A stretch of DNA of 64,000 bases from Gallaecimonas xiamenensis 3-C-1 (GTDB lineage Bacteria; Pseudomonadota; Gammaproteobacteria; Enterobacterales; Gallaecimonadaceae): assembly GCF_000299915.1 (NCBI RefSeq), contig NZ_AMRI01000004.1, positions 150,931 to 214,930 on the forward strand. Direction: 5' to 3'. The translations under genes were made by a program, and so were the position numbers. This document shows, in pieces, positions 37,547 through 46,269 of this stretch; positions within the stretch are counted from its first letter, which is position 1, and every line of letters begins with the position of its first letter. The notes under the pieces are model-generated. The model ran no database searches and was not told the origin of the DNA. It was given only the letters and a program-made list of their open reading frames with translations.

Positions 37547-38764
37547 TTACGACGCCCTTTGCCGGCCCGGTGTGCCTGGGTTAGCCCTGCCTGCCCCTTT
37601 GGGAGCAGGAAAACCATGGCGCCTGGCGGCCCATACCACCACCAGCGTTGCCGCCAGCAGTCCCAGCACCGCCGGTGCGAATGCGCCGGCGCCCAGGCGT
37701 TGCAGCAGCACGCCGCCTACCATGCCGCCCCCGGCAATCGCCATGTTCCAGGCGGTAACCAGCATCGACTGGGCCACATCGGCGGCGTCTCCCGCCGTTT
37801 TCGCCAGTGCCGTCTGGAACAGCGTCGCCGCGCCGCCGAAGGCGAGCCCCCAGGCAGCCACAGCCCCATACACCAGGGCAGGGGCATCGCCCGCCAGACC
37901 AAGGGCCAGCGCAGCCAGGCCAAACAGCATGGTGCTGATAAGGGTCAAGGCGCGCAGGTGGCGGTCTATCAAGACACCGACAATCCCAATACCCAGCAAG
38001 GAGGTGACACCGAACACCAGCAGCGCCAAGTCCGTCCGTTCGGCCATGCCTGCCGCCCCCAGCAAGGGAGCGATGTAGGTGTAGAGGATGTTGTGGGCCA
38101 GCACGAAGGCCAGTACCACAAGCAGCACCGGCCGCACCCCGGCCAAGGTGAACACCTGCCCCAAGGACCGCCGTTTGCCTGCGGCCTGCCCGGCGAAGTC
38201 CGGCACCTTGAGGCGTACCCACACCATAAGCACCAGTGCCAGCAAACTCATGATGGCAAAACACAGCCGCCAGCCCATGAGCTTGCCAAGCAAGGTGCCG
38301 GCCGGCACGCCCAGGGACAGGGCCAAAGGGGTACCGACCATGGCGATGGCAATGGCCCGGCCCTTTTGATGCTCGGGTACCATACGCGCGGCATAGCCTG
38401 CCAGTAGCGCCCAGACCAGCCCGGCCGACACCCCTGCCAGGAAGCGCGCCACCATGGTCAGGGCATAGTTGCCAGAAAAGGCGGTAACGGTATTGGCGAG
38501 GACGAAACCGGCGATGGCCGCCAGCAACAGCGGTCGCCGCCGCATACCCTGGGTCGCGGCGGTGAGCGGCATGGCCGCCACCAACGAGCCTAAGGCATAG
38601 ATGGTGACGGTCTGGCCGGCCCAGGCCTCGGACACCGCCAGGCCTTTTGCCATCTGCACCAGCAGTCCGGCCGGCAGCGCTTCGGTCAGGATGGTAATAA
38701 AACCGGCCATGGCCAGGGCCAGCAGTGCCGCCAGCGGCAGGCGGTCACCGGTAACGGTACTCAT
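37547..38764 (-). CDS. MFS transporter, AraJ/NepI-like exporter
   Basis: 405 residues with 12 predicted helices. The MFS motif-A region TQGMRRRPLLLAA follows helix 2, and GRAIAIAMVGTPLALSLGVPAGTLLG matches AraJ/NepI-type drug or sugar exporters. The start at 38764 overlaps the upstream serine-hydrolase stop (ATGA). The substrate is not known. The pair hydrolase-exporter, facing a divergent LysR, suggests an inducible detoxification unit. Confidence 0.85.
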   Translation of the reverse strand: MSTVTGDRLPLAALLALAMAGFITILTEALPAGLLVQMAKGLAVSEAWAGQTVTIYALGSLVAAMPLTAATQGMRRRPLLLAAIAGFVLANTVTAFSGNYALTMVARFLAGVSAGLVWALLAGYAARMVPEHQKGRAIAIAMVGTPLALSLGVPAGTLLGKLMGWRLCFAIMSLLALVLMVWVRLKVPDFAGQAAGKRRSLGQVFTLAGVRPVLLVVLAFVLAHNILYTYIAPLLGAAGMAERTDLALLVFGVTSLLGIGIVGVLIDRHLRALTLISTMLFGLAALALGLAGDAPALVYGAVAAWGLAFGGAATLFQTALAKTAGDAADVAQSMLVTAWNMAIAGGGMVGGVLLQRLGAGAFAPAVLGLLAATLVVVWAARRHGFPAPKGAGRANPGTPGRQRAS

Positions 38765-39954
38765 AGGCCGGCCTCCAGGGCGCCATAGACGGCATCGCGC
38801 AGATCGGTGACGAAGCGGCCGGACATGCCTTCGTACAAGGTGTTGGTAAAGGCGACCACGCTGAGCCCTTGGGCCCGGTCTACAAACCAGGAATGCCCAT
38901 AGGCGCCGCCCCAACGCCAGGTCCCCTCGGACTCGGGGGACATGGCCAGTTCAGGGTCGCGCAGTACCGAGAATCCCAGCCCAAAGCCAAAGCCCGGGGC
39001 AGCTGGCAGTTCGCGGCCTTGGGTTTGGTCCCGGGCCATTTCTGCCACCAGTTCGCCAGGTAGCAGGGCGCCGCCGTCTTGGCGCAAGGCTTCCAGTAGC
39101 CGCAGGAAGTCCCCTGCCGTGCCGGCCATGCCAGCGCCGCCTGAGGGGAAGGCCTGGCTGTCAAAGATGCGGCCTGGGCTGTAGGGGATACCGACAGTGC
39201 CTTCGAAAACGGCCACGGTTTCGCCTTCTGCCAGTCGATGAGGCTCAGGGGCGCCACTGACATAGGCCGTTGCCACGCGCTCAGGGCAGGGGGCGAAAAA
39301 ATCGGTATCGGCCATGGCCAAAGGGCCTGTCACCAACTGGCGCACGGCCACATTGAGCGGCACGCCTTGCACCCGTTCGATTACCGCCCCCAGGACGTCG
39401 GTCGCCAACGAGTAGCCCCAGGCAGTGCCCGGCGCGTAGAGCAGCGGCACGCTGCCGATACGCCGCAGGTTCTCTTCAAGGCTGATACCGGACCCATCCA
39501 TGCCGTCCGACACACCGGCCTGGGCATAAGGCCCCTCGGTATCGGCCTCGAAGAAGCGGTAGCCCAGCCCGGCGGTATGGCTGAGCAGTTGCCGTACCGT
39601 AATACGGGCAGGGCGACCATCAGCCAGGGCTGGCCGGAATTCTGGCAACAGGTGGTCGATGTTCTGGTCGAGAACGAGTCGCCCTTGTGCCACCAGCACC
39701 AGGGCGGCGGCACAGACGATGGGTTTACTGACGGATGCCAGGCGAAAGACCGTATCGGTGGTCATGGCCCGGCGGCTTTCTCGGTCGGCCCAGCCGGCGG
39801 CCTGTTGATGGATCAGCTCGCCGTTGCGGGCCACCAGCACCACGGCGCCGACCAGGCGCTGCTGGTCCAGGGCCTGCTCTACCACGGTCTGGATAGCAAC
39901 GGATAGCTCGGCCGACGGGACGCCGGCGCGCAGGGAATGTGCATAAGTTACCAC
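38761..39954 (-). CDS. Serine hydrolase, class C beta-lactamase-like
   Basis: 397 residues, no signal peptide seen. The SxxK motif is Ser74-Val-Ser-Lys77 (LASVSKPI), with the Tyr motif YSLATD in place of YxN, and WGGAYGHSW near the C-terminus in place of KTG. This combination is typical of cytoplasmic EstB-like esterases rather than true beta-lactamases. It is the first gene of a unit with the MFS exporter, divergent from a LysR gene. Confidence 0.85.
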   Translation of the reverse strand: MVTYAHSLRAGVPSAELSVAIQTVVEQALDQQRLVGAVVLVARNGELIHQQAAGWADRESRRAMTTDTVFRLASVSKPIVCAAALVLVAQGRLVLDQNIDHLLPEFRPALADGRPARITVRQLLSHTAGLGYRFFEADTEGPYAQAGVSDGMDGSGISLEENLRRIGSVPLLYAPGTAWGYSLATDVLGAVIERVQGVPLNVAVRQLVTGPLAMADTDFFAPCPERVATAYVSGAPEPHRLAEGETVAVFEGTVGIPYSPGRIFDSQAFPSGGAGMAGTAGDFLRLLEALRQDGGALLPGELVAEMARDQTQGRELPAAPGFGFGLGFSVLRDPELAMSPESEGTWRWGGAYGHSWFVDRAQGLSVVAFTNTLYEGMSGRFVTDLRDAVYGALEAGL

Positions 39955-40070
39955 TGGTACTTCCTTTCATCATTGGGTCCAGGCGTCACCATAAAGAGCC
40001 TGTGATTGAAGAAAAAGTGGGGTAGAGTTCCCTATTGGGCGGAGCTTTTTGTCCGCAATGGAGGGTTCCC
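39955..40070. promoter_or_regulatory. Divergent promoter region, hydrolase / LysR
   Basis: 115 bases between divergent genes, the usual LysR target position. I see no strong palindrome. Confidence 0.4.
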
Positions 40071-40958
40071 ATGGACAGCCTCAGTGGCTTTACGGTGTTT
40101 GTACAGGTGGCCGAAACCCGCAGCTTCGTCGCGGCCGGCCGACTGCTGGGAGTGTCGGCATCTGCCGTCGGCAAGAGCGTGGCCCGGCTGGAAGAAAAGC
40201 TCGGTGTGCGCCTTTTTCACCGCAGCACGCGCAGTGTCACCCTGACTGCCGAGGGCACGCTGTTCCTGGAGCGCAGCCGCCGCATCCTCGCCGAGATTGA
40301 GGCCGCAGAACTGGAGCTTTCCCAGGCGACGGCGGCGCCCCGAGGCCGCTTAAGGGTCAGCCTGCCTCTGGTCAGCTCGCTGGTGCTGCCGGTACTGGGC
40401 GAGTTCATGGGCCAATACCCGGAAATCGAGCTGGACTTGGATTTCTCCGACCGACTGGTGGATGTGATTGAGGAAGGTTTCGATTCCGTGGTCAGGACCG
40501 GCGAGCCGACCGACTCGCGCCTGTCGGCCCGCCGGCTGGGCGCTTTTCGCTCGGTGCTGGTGGCGTCGCCCGACTACCTGGCGCGCCGAGGCGTACCCCA
40601 AACCCCGGCCGATCTACTGGCACACAGCTGCCTGCACTACCGTTTCCCCAACAGTGGCAAGCTAGAACCCTGGGCGCTGCGCCGCACAGCCGGTGAGCCC
40701 GAGTTGACCTTGCCGACCTCGATGATCTGCAACAACATCGAGACCCGCCTGTGTTTCGCCTTGCAGGGCTTGGGCATCGCCTACTTGCCGGCCTTCTCGG
40801 TTAGAGAGCCTCTGGCGGATGGACGGCTGCGCACCGTCCTGGCCGACTATGCCGAGCGCAGCGGCGTTTTCCATGTGCTCTGGCCTGCCAGCAAGCATCC
40901 CTCGCCGAAGATCCGCGCCTTTATCGACTTCCTTTGCGCCCGGGTATTTCCGGCCTGA
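40071..40958 (+). CDS. LysR-family regulator (copy 1)
   Basis: 295 residues. N-terminal HTH (FVAAGRLLGVSASAVGKSVARLEEKLGVRLF) and substrate-binding domain. Homologous over its whole length to the LysR gene at 43386, sharing MDSLSG at the start and APRGRLRVSLP near residue 90. It probably regulates the divergent hydrolase-MFS unit. The ATG follows GAGGG; the upstream in-frame residues at 40035 are not family-like. Confidence 0.9.
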   Translation: MDSLSGFTVFVQVAETRSFVAAGRLLGVSASAVGKSVARLEEKLGVRLFHRSTRSVTLTAEGTLFLERSRRILAEIEAAELELSQATAAPRGRLRVSLPLVSSLVLPVLGEFMGQYPEIELDLDFSDRLVDVIEEGFDSVVRTGEPTDSRLSARRLGAFRSVLVASPDYLARRGVPQTPADLLAHSCLHYRFPNSGKLEPWALRRTAGEPELTLPTSMICNNIETRLCFALQGLGIAYLPAFSVREPLADGRLRTVLADYAERSGVFHVLWPASKHPSPKIRAFIDFLCARVFPA

Positions 40959-40984
40959 ACCAGCCCCAAGCCAAATCCCTAGGC

Positions 40985-41215
40985 CAAGGTAGCTGCTATG
41001 GCCTAGGCGCAGGCGGATTTCGATTTCTGGTTCCTCCTGCCGGTAGCGCGCGAACAGCGCCGCTAGGCGTGATGCCGTCGAACAGCACCACGGCCAGTTC
41101 TTCCCTCAGTTTCTTGATGACACGCGACTGTGGCCATTGCTCGATGTGCCGCTTACTTGCTGCGCGGGGAAATGGCGCCCTTCGGCGACGGCCAGGAACA
41201 GCGAAGATGACGCTA
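40985..41215 (-). pseudogene. Decayed LysR-family gene remnant
   Basis: On the minus strand three reading frames in sequence give LysR fragments: LFLAVAEGRHF (helix 1 region), then in a second frame HIEQWPQSRVIKKLREELAVVLFD (edited: HIEQWPQSRVI and KKLREEL), then in a third frame LFARYRQEEPEIEIRLRLG, the start of the effector domain. At least two frameshifts and a loss of roughly 60 residues separate the parts. No intact frame exists. It is the relic of a third LysR regulator beside the MFS gene. Confidence 0.75.
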
Positions 41216-41232
41216 TTTCAGCGCATCACCGG

Positions 41233-42828
41233 CTAGTTTTCAGGTTGTATATCGGTATGAGGCGGCGCAACGTCACTGCCAGATGGCTGCTCCCCTGAGC
41301 CGGGATCCGCCGTGACCTTCTCGTTTTTGCCAAGAACGACAAAGACGACGACGGCTGAAACCAAAGTGATTGCGATCAGCAGATACATCAGCATCTGAAA
41401 CGCATGGGTATAGGCATCTGCAAGCAATGATCTGCTGACTTGTGGTAAAAGCGCGAGGGCGTGGCCCATATCACCTGTTGCCAGATGCTGGGCAGCCATG
41501 GGAATGGGCCGCTGCTCAATATCGTTTTCGAGCGCAAGCCGGGACAGTCTTGCTTGCGTCAATGACGCCAGAAATGTGCTGACCATAGCGAGTGCGATAC
41601 CTTCACCGGCTACGCGCGTCGTGCTGAAAATGCCTGTCGCCATGCCGGCTCTTTCCTTTGGCACAAGGCTCACCGATAACCCGTCCATTAATCCCCAGGG
41701 CAGCCCGGTGCCGAGGCCAATCACGATCATCGGAAGGATGGCATCCTGCGAAGCTTGACCGATCCCAACTTGGCTTAGGAGGAAGAGTCCAAGTCCCGCG
41801 ATCAGTAGACCAAGGGCGGATATGACACCGGGAGAGAGCCACCGAGTTAACGATGCCGCCAGTGACGGCATCACCAGCATGGGCGCCGACAATGCGATCA
41901 TTGTCAGGCCAGCATCAATTTCACTATGTTCGTCGATGCCAATAAATCGTATAGGCAGCAGAACGAGCAGTACGACATAGCAATAACAGGTGGCGATGGG
42001 CAGCAGCTGTACGCCAACGAATCTTGGGTACCGAAATAGCGACAAGTCGAGCATTGGCCGGTCAGCTCGCCACTCCACCGCGACGAACCCGGCCAGAAAT
42101 GCCACCGAGCCGGCCAGCAGGAGCAACACCAGTGGACTTGACCATCCACTTTTGGGTGCCTGGAGTACACCCCAAGTGAAGGTCATGAGTGTTGCCGTGA
42201 AGGTGAGCGTTCCTAGCCAGTCCAGCCCCTTGGCATCGGGATCGCGCGATTCCTTCATGCGGGGGATCCCGAACATCAGCACCAGTACGCCGATGATTGC
42301 ACCGGAAAGAAAGACCGAGCGCCAACCAAAGCGATCCAGCAACAGGCCGGCGAGTACCGGGCCGATAGCAAGCCCGACACCAAAGCTCGTACCAAGAAGG
42401 CTAAATGCACGGGTGCGCGCCTTCCCCTCGTATAGCTGCGCCAATGTTGCCGAACCGCCGGAAAGCGTTGCAGCGGCTGCTATCCCCTGTATGGCGCGCA
42501 ATACATCAAGCCAGATGATGTTGGGCGCCCAGCCGATAGCAAGAGACAGGACGGCAAATAAGACTATCCCGATCGTGAAGAGCCGCTTTCGACCAAATCC
42601 ATCGGCCAGTGTACCAGCAGCCATCAGGGAACTGCCGAAACTCAACATAAAAGCGTTGGTGATCCAATTCAGTTCCAGCGCTCCACCACCCAGGTCACGA
42701 GCTATTGCTGGCGTAGCAATGGCGCCGCCTGAGAAGCTGAGAGGAAGAACCAGGACAGCAAGGCAAACTGCCACGAGCACCGAAACACTGCTGACCTTAG
42801 CGGACCTGTCCCTACCGAGTTCTGGCAT
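41233..42828 (-). CDS. MFS transporter, DHA2 (EmrB/QacA) type
   Basis: 531 residues and about 14 helices, the DHA2 layout. Motif-A GTLADGFGRKRLF lies after helix 2, and GPVLAGLLLDRFGWRSVF in helix 5 is the antiporter motif C region. A long polar C-terminal tail (GSGEQPSGSDVAPPHTDIQPEN) follows the last helix. Proton-driven export of toxic compounds is likely. Start at 42828 follows GGGGGG; 12 upstream codons are unlikely. GC content and codon use look lower and less biased than in the neighbours, a sign of transfer. Confidence 0.88.
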   Translation of the reverse strand: MPELGRDRSAKVSSVSVLVAVCLAVLVLPLSFSGGAIATPAIARDLGGGALELNWITNAFMLSFGSSLMAAGTLADGFGRKRLFTIGIVLFAVLSLAIGWAPNIIWLDVLRAIQGIAAAATLSGGSATLAQLYEGKARTRAFSLLGTSFGVGLAIGPVLAGLLLDRFGWRSVFLSGAIIGVLVLMFGIPRMKESRDPDAKGLDWLGTLTFTATLMTFTWGVLQAPKSGWSSPLVLLLLAGSVAFLAGFVAVEWRADRPMLDLSLFRYPRFVGVQLLPIATCYCYVVLLVLLPIRFIGIDEHSEIDAGLTMIALSAPMLVMPSLAASLTRWLSPGVISALGLLIAGLGLFLLSQVGIGQASQDAILPMIVIGLGTGLPWGLMDGLSVSLVPKERAGMATGIFSTTRVAGEGIALAMVSTFLASLTQARLSRLALENDIEQRPIPMAAQHLATGDMGHALALLPQVSRSLLADAYTHAFQMLMYLLIAITLVSAVVVFVVLGKNEKVTADPGSGEQPSGSDVAPPHTDIQPEN

Positions 42829-43243
42829 CTTGCCCCCCCATCTGCTGCAGGCAGCCGCCGGCACATCTTGCGAAGGATGCGACTCGTTCTCCGGTGCAGC
42901 TGACTACCCAGAATCGTTCGCCAACCTGCAGGGTACCTGTGGCTCCCTCTAAGCCAGTTTTGGCGAATACCTCTTTATCGACCTTGAAACCCACAGGGCA
43001 GCGCCTTTGCTGTTCTTCGCATGCAAACACCGGGTCCGGCGTACTCATCTGCCCGGCGATCAACAATGCCGGTGTTACGAACGCGCGTGGCGCGATCGGC
43101 GTAGAAACGGGCAGTGACCAACCGAAAGCAGGTAGCGTCAAAGCAAGCAGGGGTGGGTAGGCGAGCCGTCTTGTGATTAAGGCAAGGACGGTCGGTATGG
43201 GCCTGCCTTGTCGATAAGGATTGGTCGTTGGATCTATAGCCAT
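42812..43243 (-). CDS. Hypothetical secreted or membrane-anchored protein
   Basis: 143 residues from an ATG behind CAGGA. One hydrophobic stretch (PTVLALITRRLAYPPLLALT) near residue 18-40 may be an anchor or signal. The C-terminal half has six cysteines (ACEEQQRRC, SC, RCAGGC) and reads GERFWVVSCTGERVASFARC. I do not recognise a family. It overlaps the MFS start by 17 bases, and lies between that gene and the divergent LysR. It may be a real small partner protein or a chance frame. Confidence 0.35.
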   Translation of the reverse strand: MAIDPTTNPYRQGRPIPTVLALITRRLAYPPLLALTLPAFGWSLPVSTPIAPRAFVTPALLIAGQMSTPDPVFACEEQQRRCPVGFKVDKEVFAKTGLEGATGTLQVGERFWVVSCTGERVASFARCAGGCLQQMGGQDARTR

Positions 43244-43354
43244 GGGAACGTCCTGCTGGTGGATGCCTTTTCGCCCAGGCACATGCTTGGGCCGATGCCA
43301 GTAGATGATAAAAAGGCTTTAATGCCGTATAAATAGGCAGCAATTCCGTTGTAA

Positions 43355-43371
43355 AAGGACACAATGTCCTT
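43355..43371. promoter_or_regulatory. Candidate LysR operator (17-bp palindrome)
   Basis: AAGGACA, CAA, TGTCCTT: perfect 7-bp arms with a 3-base spacer, about 15 bases before the start of LysR copy 2, in the divergent region it shares with the hypothetical-MFS unit. The T-N11-A form of LysR sites fits inside it loosely. Binding is inferred. Confidence 0.55.
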
Positions 43372-43385
43372 AATTGAGGTGGTAC

Positions 43386-44279
43386 ATGGATAGCTTGAGC
43401 GGCCTTTTGGCCTTTGTCCGTGCTGCGGAGGCTCGCAGCTACGTAGCGGCAGGAGAACGCTTGGGCCTGTCCCCGTCAGCGGTGGGTAAGAGTGTGGCGC
43501 GTTTGGAAGACAAGCTCGGTGTCCGTCTGCTCAACCGGAGTACGCGGCGCATCAGCCTGACGGAAGAAGGAGCACTGTTCTTCGAGCGTTGCCAGCGGAT
43601 CGTCGGAGAGATAGAGGAAGCCGAGGCCGAGCTTTCCCGGTTGACGGACGCCCCAAGAGGTAGGTTGCGAGTGAGCCTGCCCGCCGTGGGCTATCGCATG
43701 TTGATGCCGATCCTGCCGGAGTTCACGCGCCGCTATCCAAACATCGAGTTGGACTTGGATTTTAACGACCGGATGATCGACGTTGTCGCGGAGGGAGTCG
43801 ATGCCGTCATCCGCAGCGGTGACTTCGGAAATTCCCTGCTCAAGGCCCGCAAACTCGGATCGTTCCGCTTCGTGCTCGTGGGCGCCCCGGCTTACTTCGC
43901 TGCTCATGGAGCACCAAGCAGCCCGGAAGACCTGCGCTGGCACGATTGTCTACGTTACAGATTCCCCTCTACAGGGCTGCTGCAGGATTGGAAGATGAGA
44001 AGTAGAGAGCCCGATCCGCCTATGCAACTATCTGGGACTCTGACCTTCAACAACGTGGAGGCGCTCATCTCGGCAGCGGTAGGGGGCATGGGGATAGCAT
44101 ACCTGCCGGATTTTGCAGTACGCGAACAAATCACCGCCGGAACCTTAACCTCGGTGCTAGACGACTATCTGACCGAAGGGGGAAGGTTCGCGATCCTATG
44201 GCCGAGCAGCCGCCACCTGTTGCCGAAGTTGAGAGTGTTCGTGGACTTCCTGGCTGAGCGGCTGGTTCTTGGCCCCTGA
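43386..44279 (+). CDS. LysR-family regulator (copy 2)
   Basis: 297 residues. HTH segment YVAAGERLGLSPSAVGKSVARLEDKLGVRLL, effector domain afterwards with LDLDFNDRMIDVVAEG. Clearly paralogous to the LysR at 40071 across the full length. Divergent from the hypothetical-MFS genes, which it probably controls. The ATG is preceded by GAGGTGG; a start four codons earlier is possible. Confidence 0.9.
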   Translation: MDSLSGLLAFVRAAEARSYVAAGERLGLSPSAVGKSVARLEDKLGVRLLNRSTRRISLTEEGALFFERCQRIVGEIEEAEAELSRLTDAPRGRLRVSLPAVGYRMLMPILPEFTRRYPNIELDLDFNDRMIDVVAEGVDAVIRSGDFGNSLLKARKLGSFRFVLVGAPAYFAAHGAPSSPEDLRWHDCLRYRFPSTGLLQDWKMRSREPDPPMQLSGTLTFNNVEALISAAVGGMGIAYLPDFAVREQITAGTLTSVLDDYLTEGGRFAILWPSSRHLLPKLRVFVDFLAERLVLGP

Positions 44280-44426
44280 ACCGGCAAGCGACTCATTGGT
44301 TCAGACGGTGTGACTATCAGATAGACGGCCCTCGGAATAGTCCCATTTCCCACAATACCTGCCATCGCGCGCCCTCGCGGCAACCTACTGAGGGCTTAGG
44401 TGCAGCCAGCGGCATGCAACTGGCAA

Positions 44427-44449
44427 CAAAAAGGCCCCCGAAGGGGCCT
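44427..44449 (-). terminator. Terminator after potD
   Basis: AGGCCCC, loop CGAA, GGGGCCT, with AAAAA at 44428-44432 giving the T-run on the minus strand. It ends the pot operon. Confidence 0.8.
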
Positions 44450-44461
44450 CTTGTCTGGCTC

Positions 44462-45505
44462 TTATTGGCCGGTCTTGAGTTTGGTCCAGTAGGACTCGTA
44501 GAGGCCGATGGCATCCCCCACGTCAGTCTGGAACTCGCCTTTGGCGACGGTGGCGGCGTCCGGGAAGATAACAGGGGAGTTCTTCAGCTCATCGGGCAGC
44601 AGCGCCTTGCCGGGCAGGTTGGGGGTGGCGTAACCCACGTATTCCACACAGGCCTTGGCCACTTCCGGGCGCATCATATAGTTGATGAAGCGGTGGGCGG
44701 CGTCCGGGTGCTCGGCGTGGGAGGGCACGGCGAAGGAGTCGACCCAGAAGATGGCCCCTTCCTTGGGATAGATATAGGCCAGGTTGCCCCCTTCGTTGTT
44801 GGCCATATAGACCTCGCCGTTCCAGATCATGCCGATATCGACATCACCGGACAGGTAGGGCAGGCGCGGGGCGTCGGAGTTGAACACCTGGGTGTTGGCG
44901 ATCAGCGGTTTGAGGGTCTCGTAGGCCTGCTTGATCTGGGCTTCGTCCGTGGTGTTGGCGGAATGGCCGTTCAGGGCCAGGCCGATTTGGAAGACTTCAC
45001 GAACATCGTCGGTCAGCAGCAGGCGGCCTTTGAATTCGGGCTTGAACAGATCTTTCCAACTGGTGATGGTCTTGGGATCGATCTCCTCGGCGTTGACGCC
45101 GATGGAGGTGGACCCCCAGAAGTAGGGCACGGAGTACTGGTTGCCCTTATCGTAGCTCTTGTCCAGCAGGGCCGGGTCCAGGTTTTTCATGTTACCCAGC
45201 TTCTGCTTGTCCAGCTTTTGCAGCAGGCCGTCCTTTTGCATCATGCTGATGTAATAGGTGGACGGCAGCACGATGTCGTAGCCGGCGCCGTTGGTCAGCT
45301 TGAGCTTGGCGTACATGGCCTCGTTGGACTCGTAGGTGGTGAGGTTCACCTCGATGCCGGTTTCCTTGGTAAAGGCCTCAATCACGTCTTCGGGAATGTA
45401 TTCGGACCAGACGTAGAGGTTCAATTCCTTGTCTTCGGCCTGAGCCCCAAACGCCGCTAGGGTCATGGCCAGGGCCGCCAGGGATTGGCGAGTGTGTTTT
45501 TTCAT
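44462..45505 (-). CDS. potD: Spermidine/putrescine-binding protein
   Basis: 347 residues with a signal peptide ending AQA-E. The mature N-terminus LNLYVWSEYIPEDVIEAFTKETGI is the PotD/PotF family start, and WGSTSIGVN and DVDIGMIWNGE are conserved. It binds polyamines in the periplasm. Its ATG overlaps the potC stop (ATGA), and GAGGGAG precedes it. Operon order potA-potB-potC-potD. Confidence 0.94.
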   Translation of the reverse strand: MKKHTRQSLAALAMTLAAFGAQAEDKELNLYVWSEYIPEDVIEAFTKETGIEVNLTTYESNEAMYAKLKLTNGAGYDIVLPSTYYISMMQKDGLLQKLDKQKLGNMKNLDPALLDKSYDKGNQYSVPYFWGSTSIGVNAEEIDPKTITSWKDLFKPEFKGRLLLTDDVREVFQIGLALNGHSANTTDEAQIKQAYETLKPLIANTQVFNSDAPRLPYLSGDVDIGMIWNGEVYMANNEGGNLAYIYPKEGAIFWVDSFAVPSHAEHPDAAHRFINYMMRPEVAKACVEYVGYATPNLPGKALLPDELKNSPVIFPDAATVAKGEFQTDVGDAIGLYESYWTKLKTGQ

Positions 45506-46269
45506 TTTTTCTCCCTCATTAACCATTGGGACAACAGTACCAGCACCAAAGAGGCGCCAAGCATGATCACGGCCAAGGCGTTGACCTCGGGTTTGACGCC
45601 AACCTTGACCATGGAAAAAATCTTGATGGGCAGCACGTCGAAGCTAGGGCCCGTGACGAAGCTGGAGATGATGACGTCATCCAGCGACAGGGTAAAGCTT
45701 AGCAGCCATCCGCCGGCAATGGCAGGTTTTGCCAGTGGCATCAATATCTTGCGAAAGACAACGAATTCGCCGGCACCCAGGTCCCGGGCTGCTTCGAGCA
45801 TCCGCACGTCAAAGCCCTTGAGCCGGGAATAGACGGTCACCACCACAAAGGGCAGGCAGAAGGTGATGTGGGCAAACAGCAGCGGCCAAAAGCCCTGGCC
45901 TATGCCAAGGGCCACAAACAGGGCCAGGAAGGACACCGCCATGACGATGTCCGGGGACATCATCACCACGAACAGCAGGGTCGACAGCAGGCCTTTGCCC
46001 TTGAACTGGTAGCGAAACAGCGCTACCGCCGCCAGGGTACCGATAAGGGCGGCGAAGGTGGCGGCCAGCAGGGCGATGATCAGCGAATTGCCCGCCGCCG
46101 TCATCAAGCCGGTATTGTGCCAAAGGGCCTCGAACCATTTGAAGGTAAAGCCTTTCCACTCCAGCCCAAAGCGGTGCTGGTTAAAGGCGTTGACGATAAG
46201 GATACCGATGGGTACGTACAGGTAGGCCAGCACCAGCGCCAGCACCGCGACCCTTAGGGACTTAGCCAT
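45502..46269 (-). CDS. potC: Polyamine ABC transporter permease
   Basis: 255 residues, six helices. The EAA loop (EAARDLGAGEFVVFRKILMPLAKPAI) contacts the ATPase. Conserved SLDDVIISSFVTGP near residue 190 is the PotC segment. Overlaps potB by 8 bases. Confidence 0.94.
   Translation of the reverse strand: MAKSLRVAVLALVLAYLYVPIGILIVNAFNQHRFGLEWKGFTFKWFEALWHNTGLMTAAGNSLIIALLAATFAALIGTLAAVALFRYQFKGKGLLSTLLFVVMMSPDIVMAVSFLALFVALGIGQGFWPLLFAHITFCLPFVVVTVYSRLKGFDVRMLEAARDLGAGEFVVFRKILMPLAKPAIAGGWLLSFTLSLDDVIISSFVTGPSFDVLPIKIFSMVKVGVKPEVNALAVIMLGASLVLVLLSQWLMREKK

Noticed and set aside
37323..38078. 251-codon open frame opposite the MFS gene
   Set aside because: Chance frame in GC-rich DNA; the opposite strand has a full MFS protein with helices and motifs.
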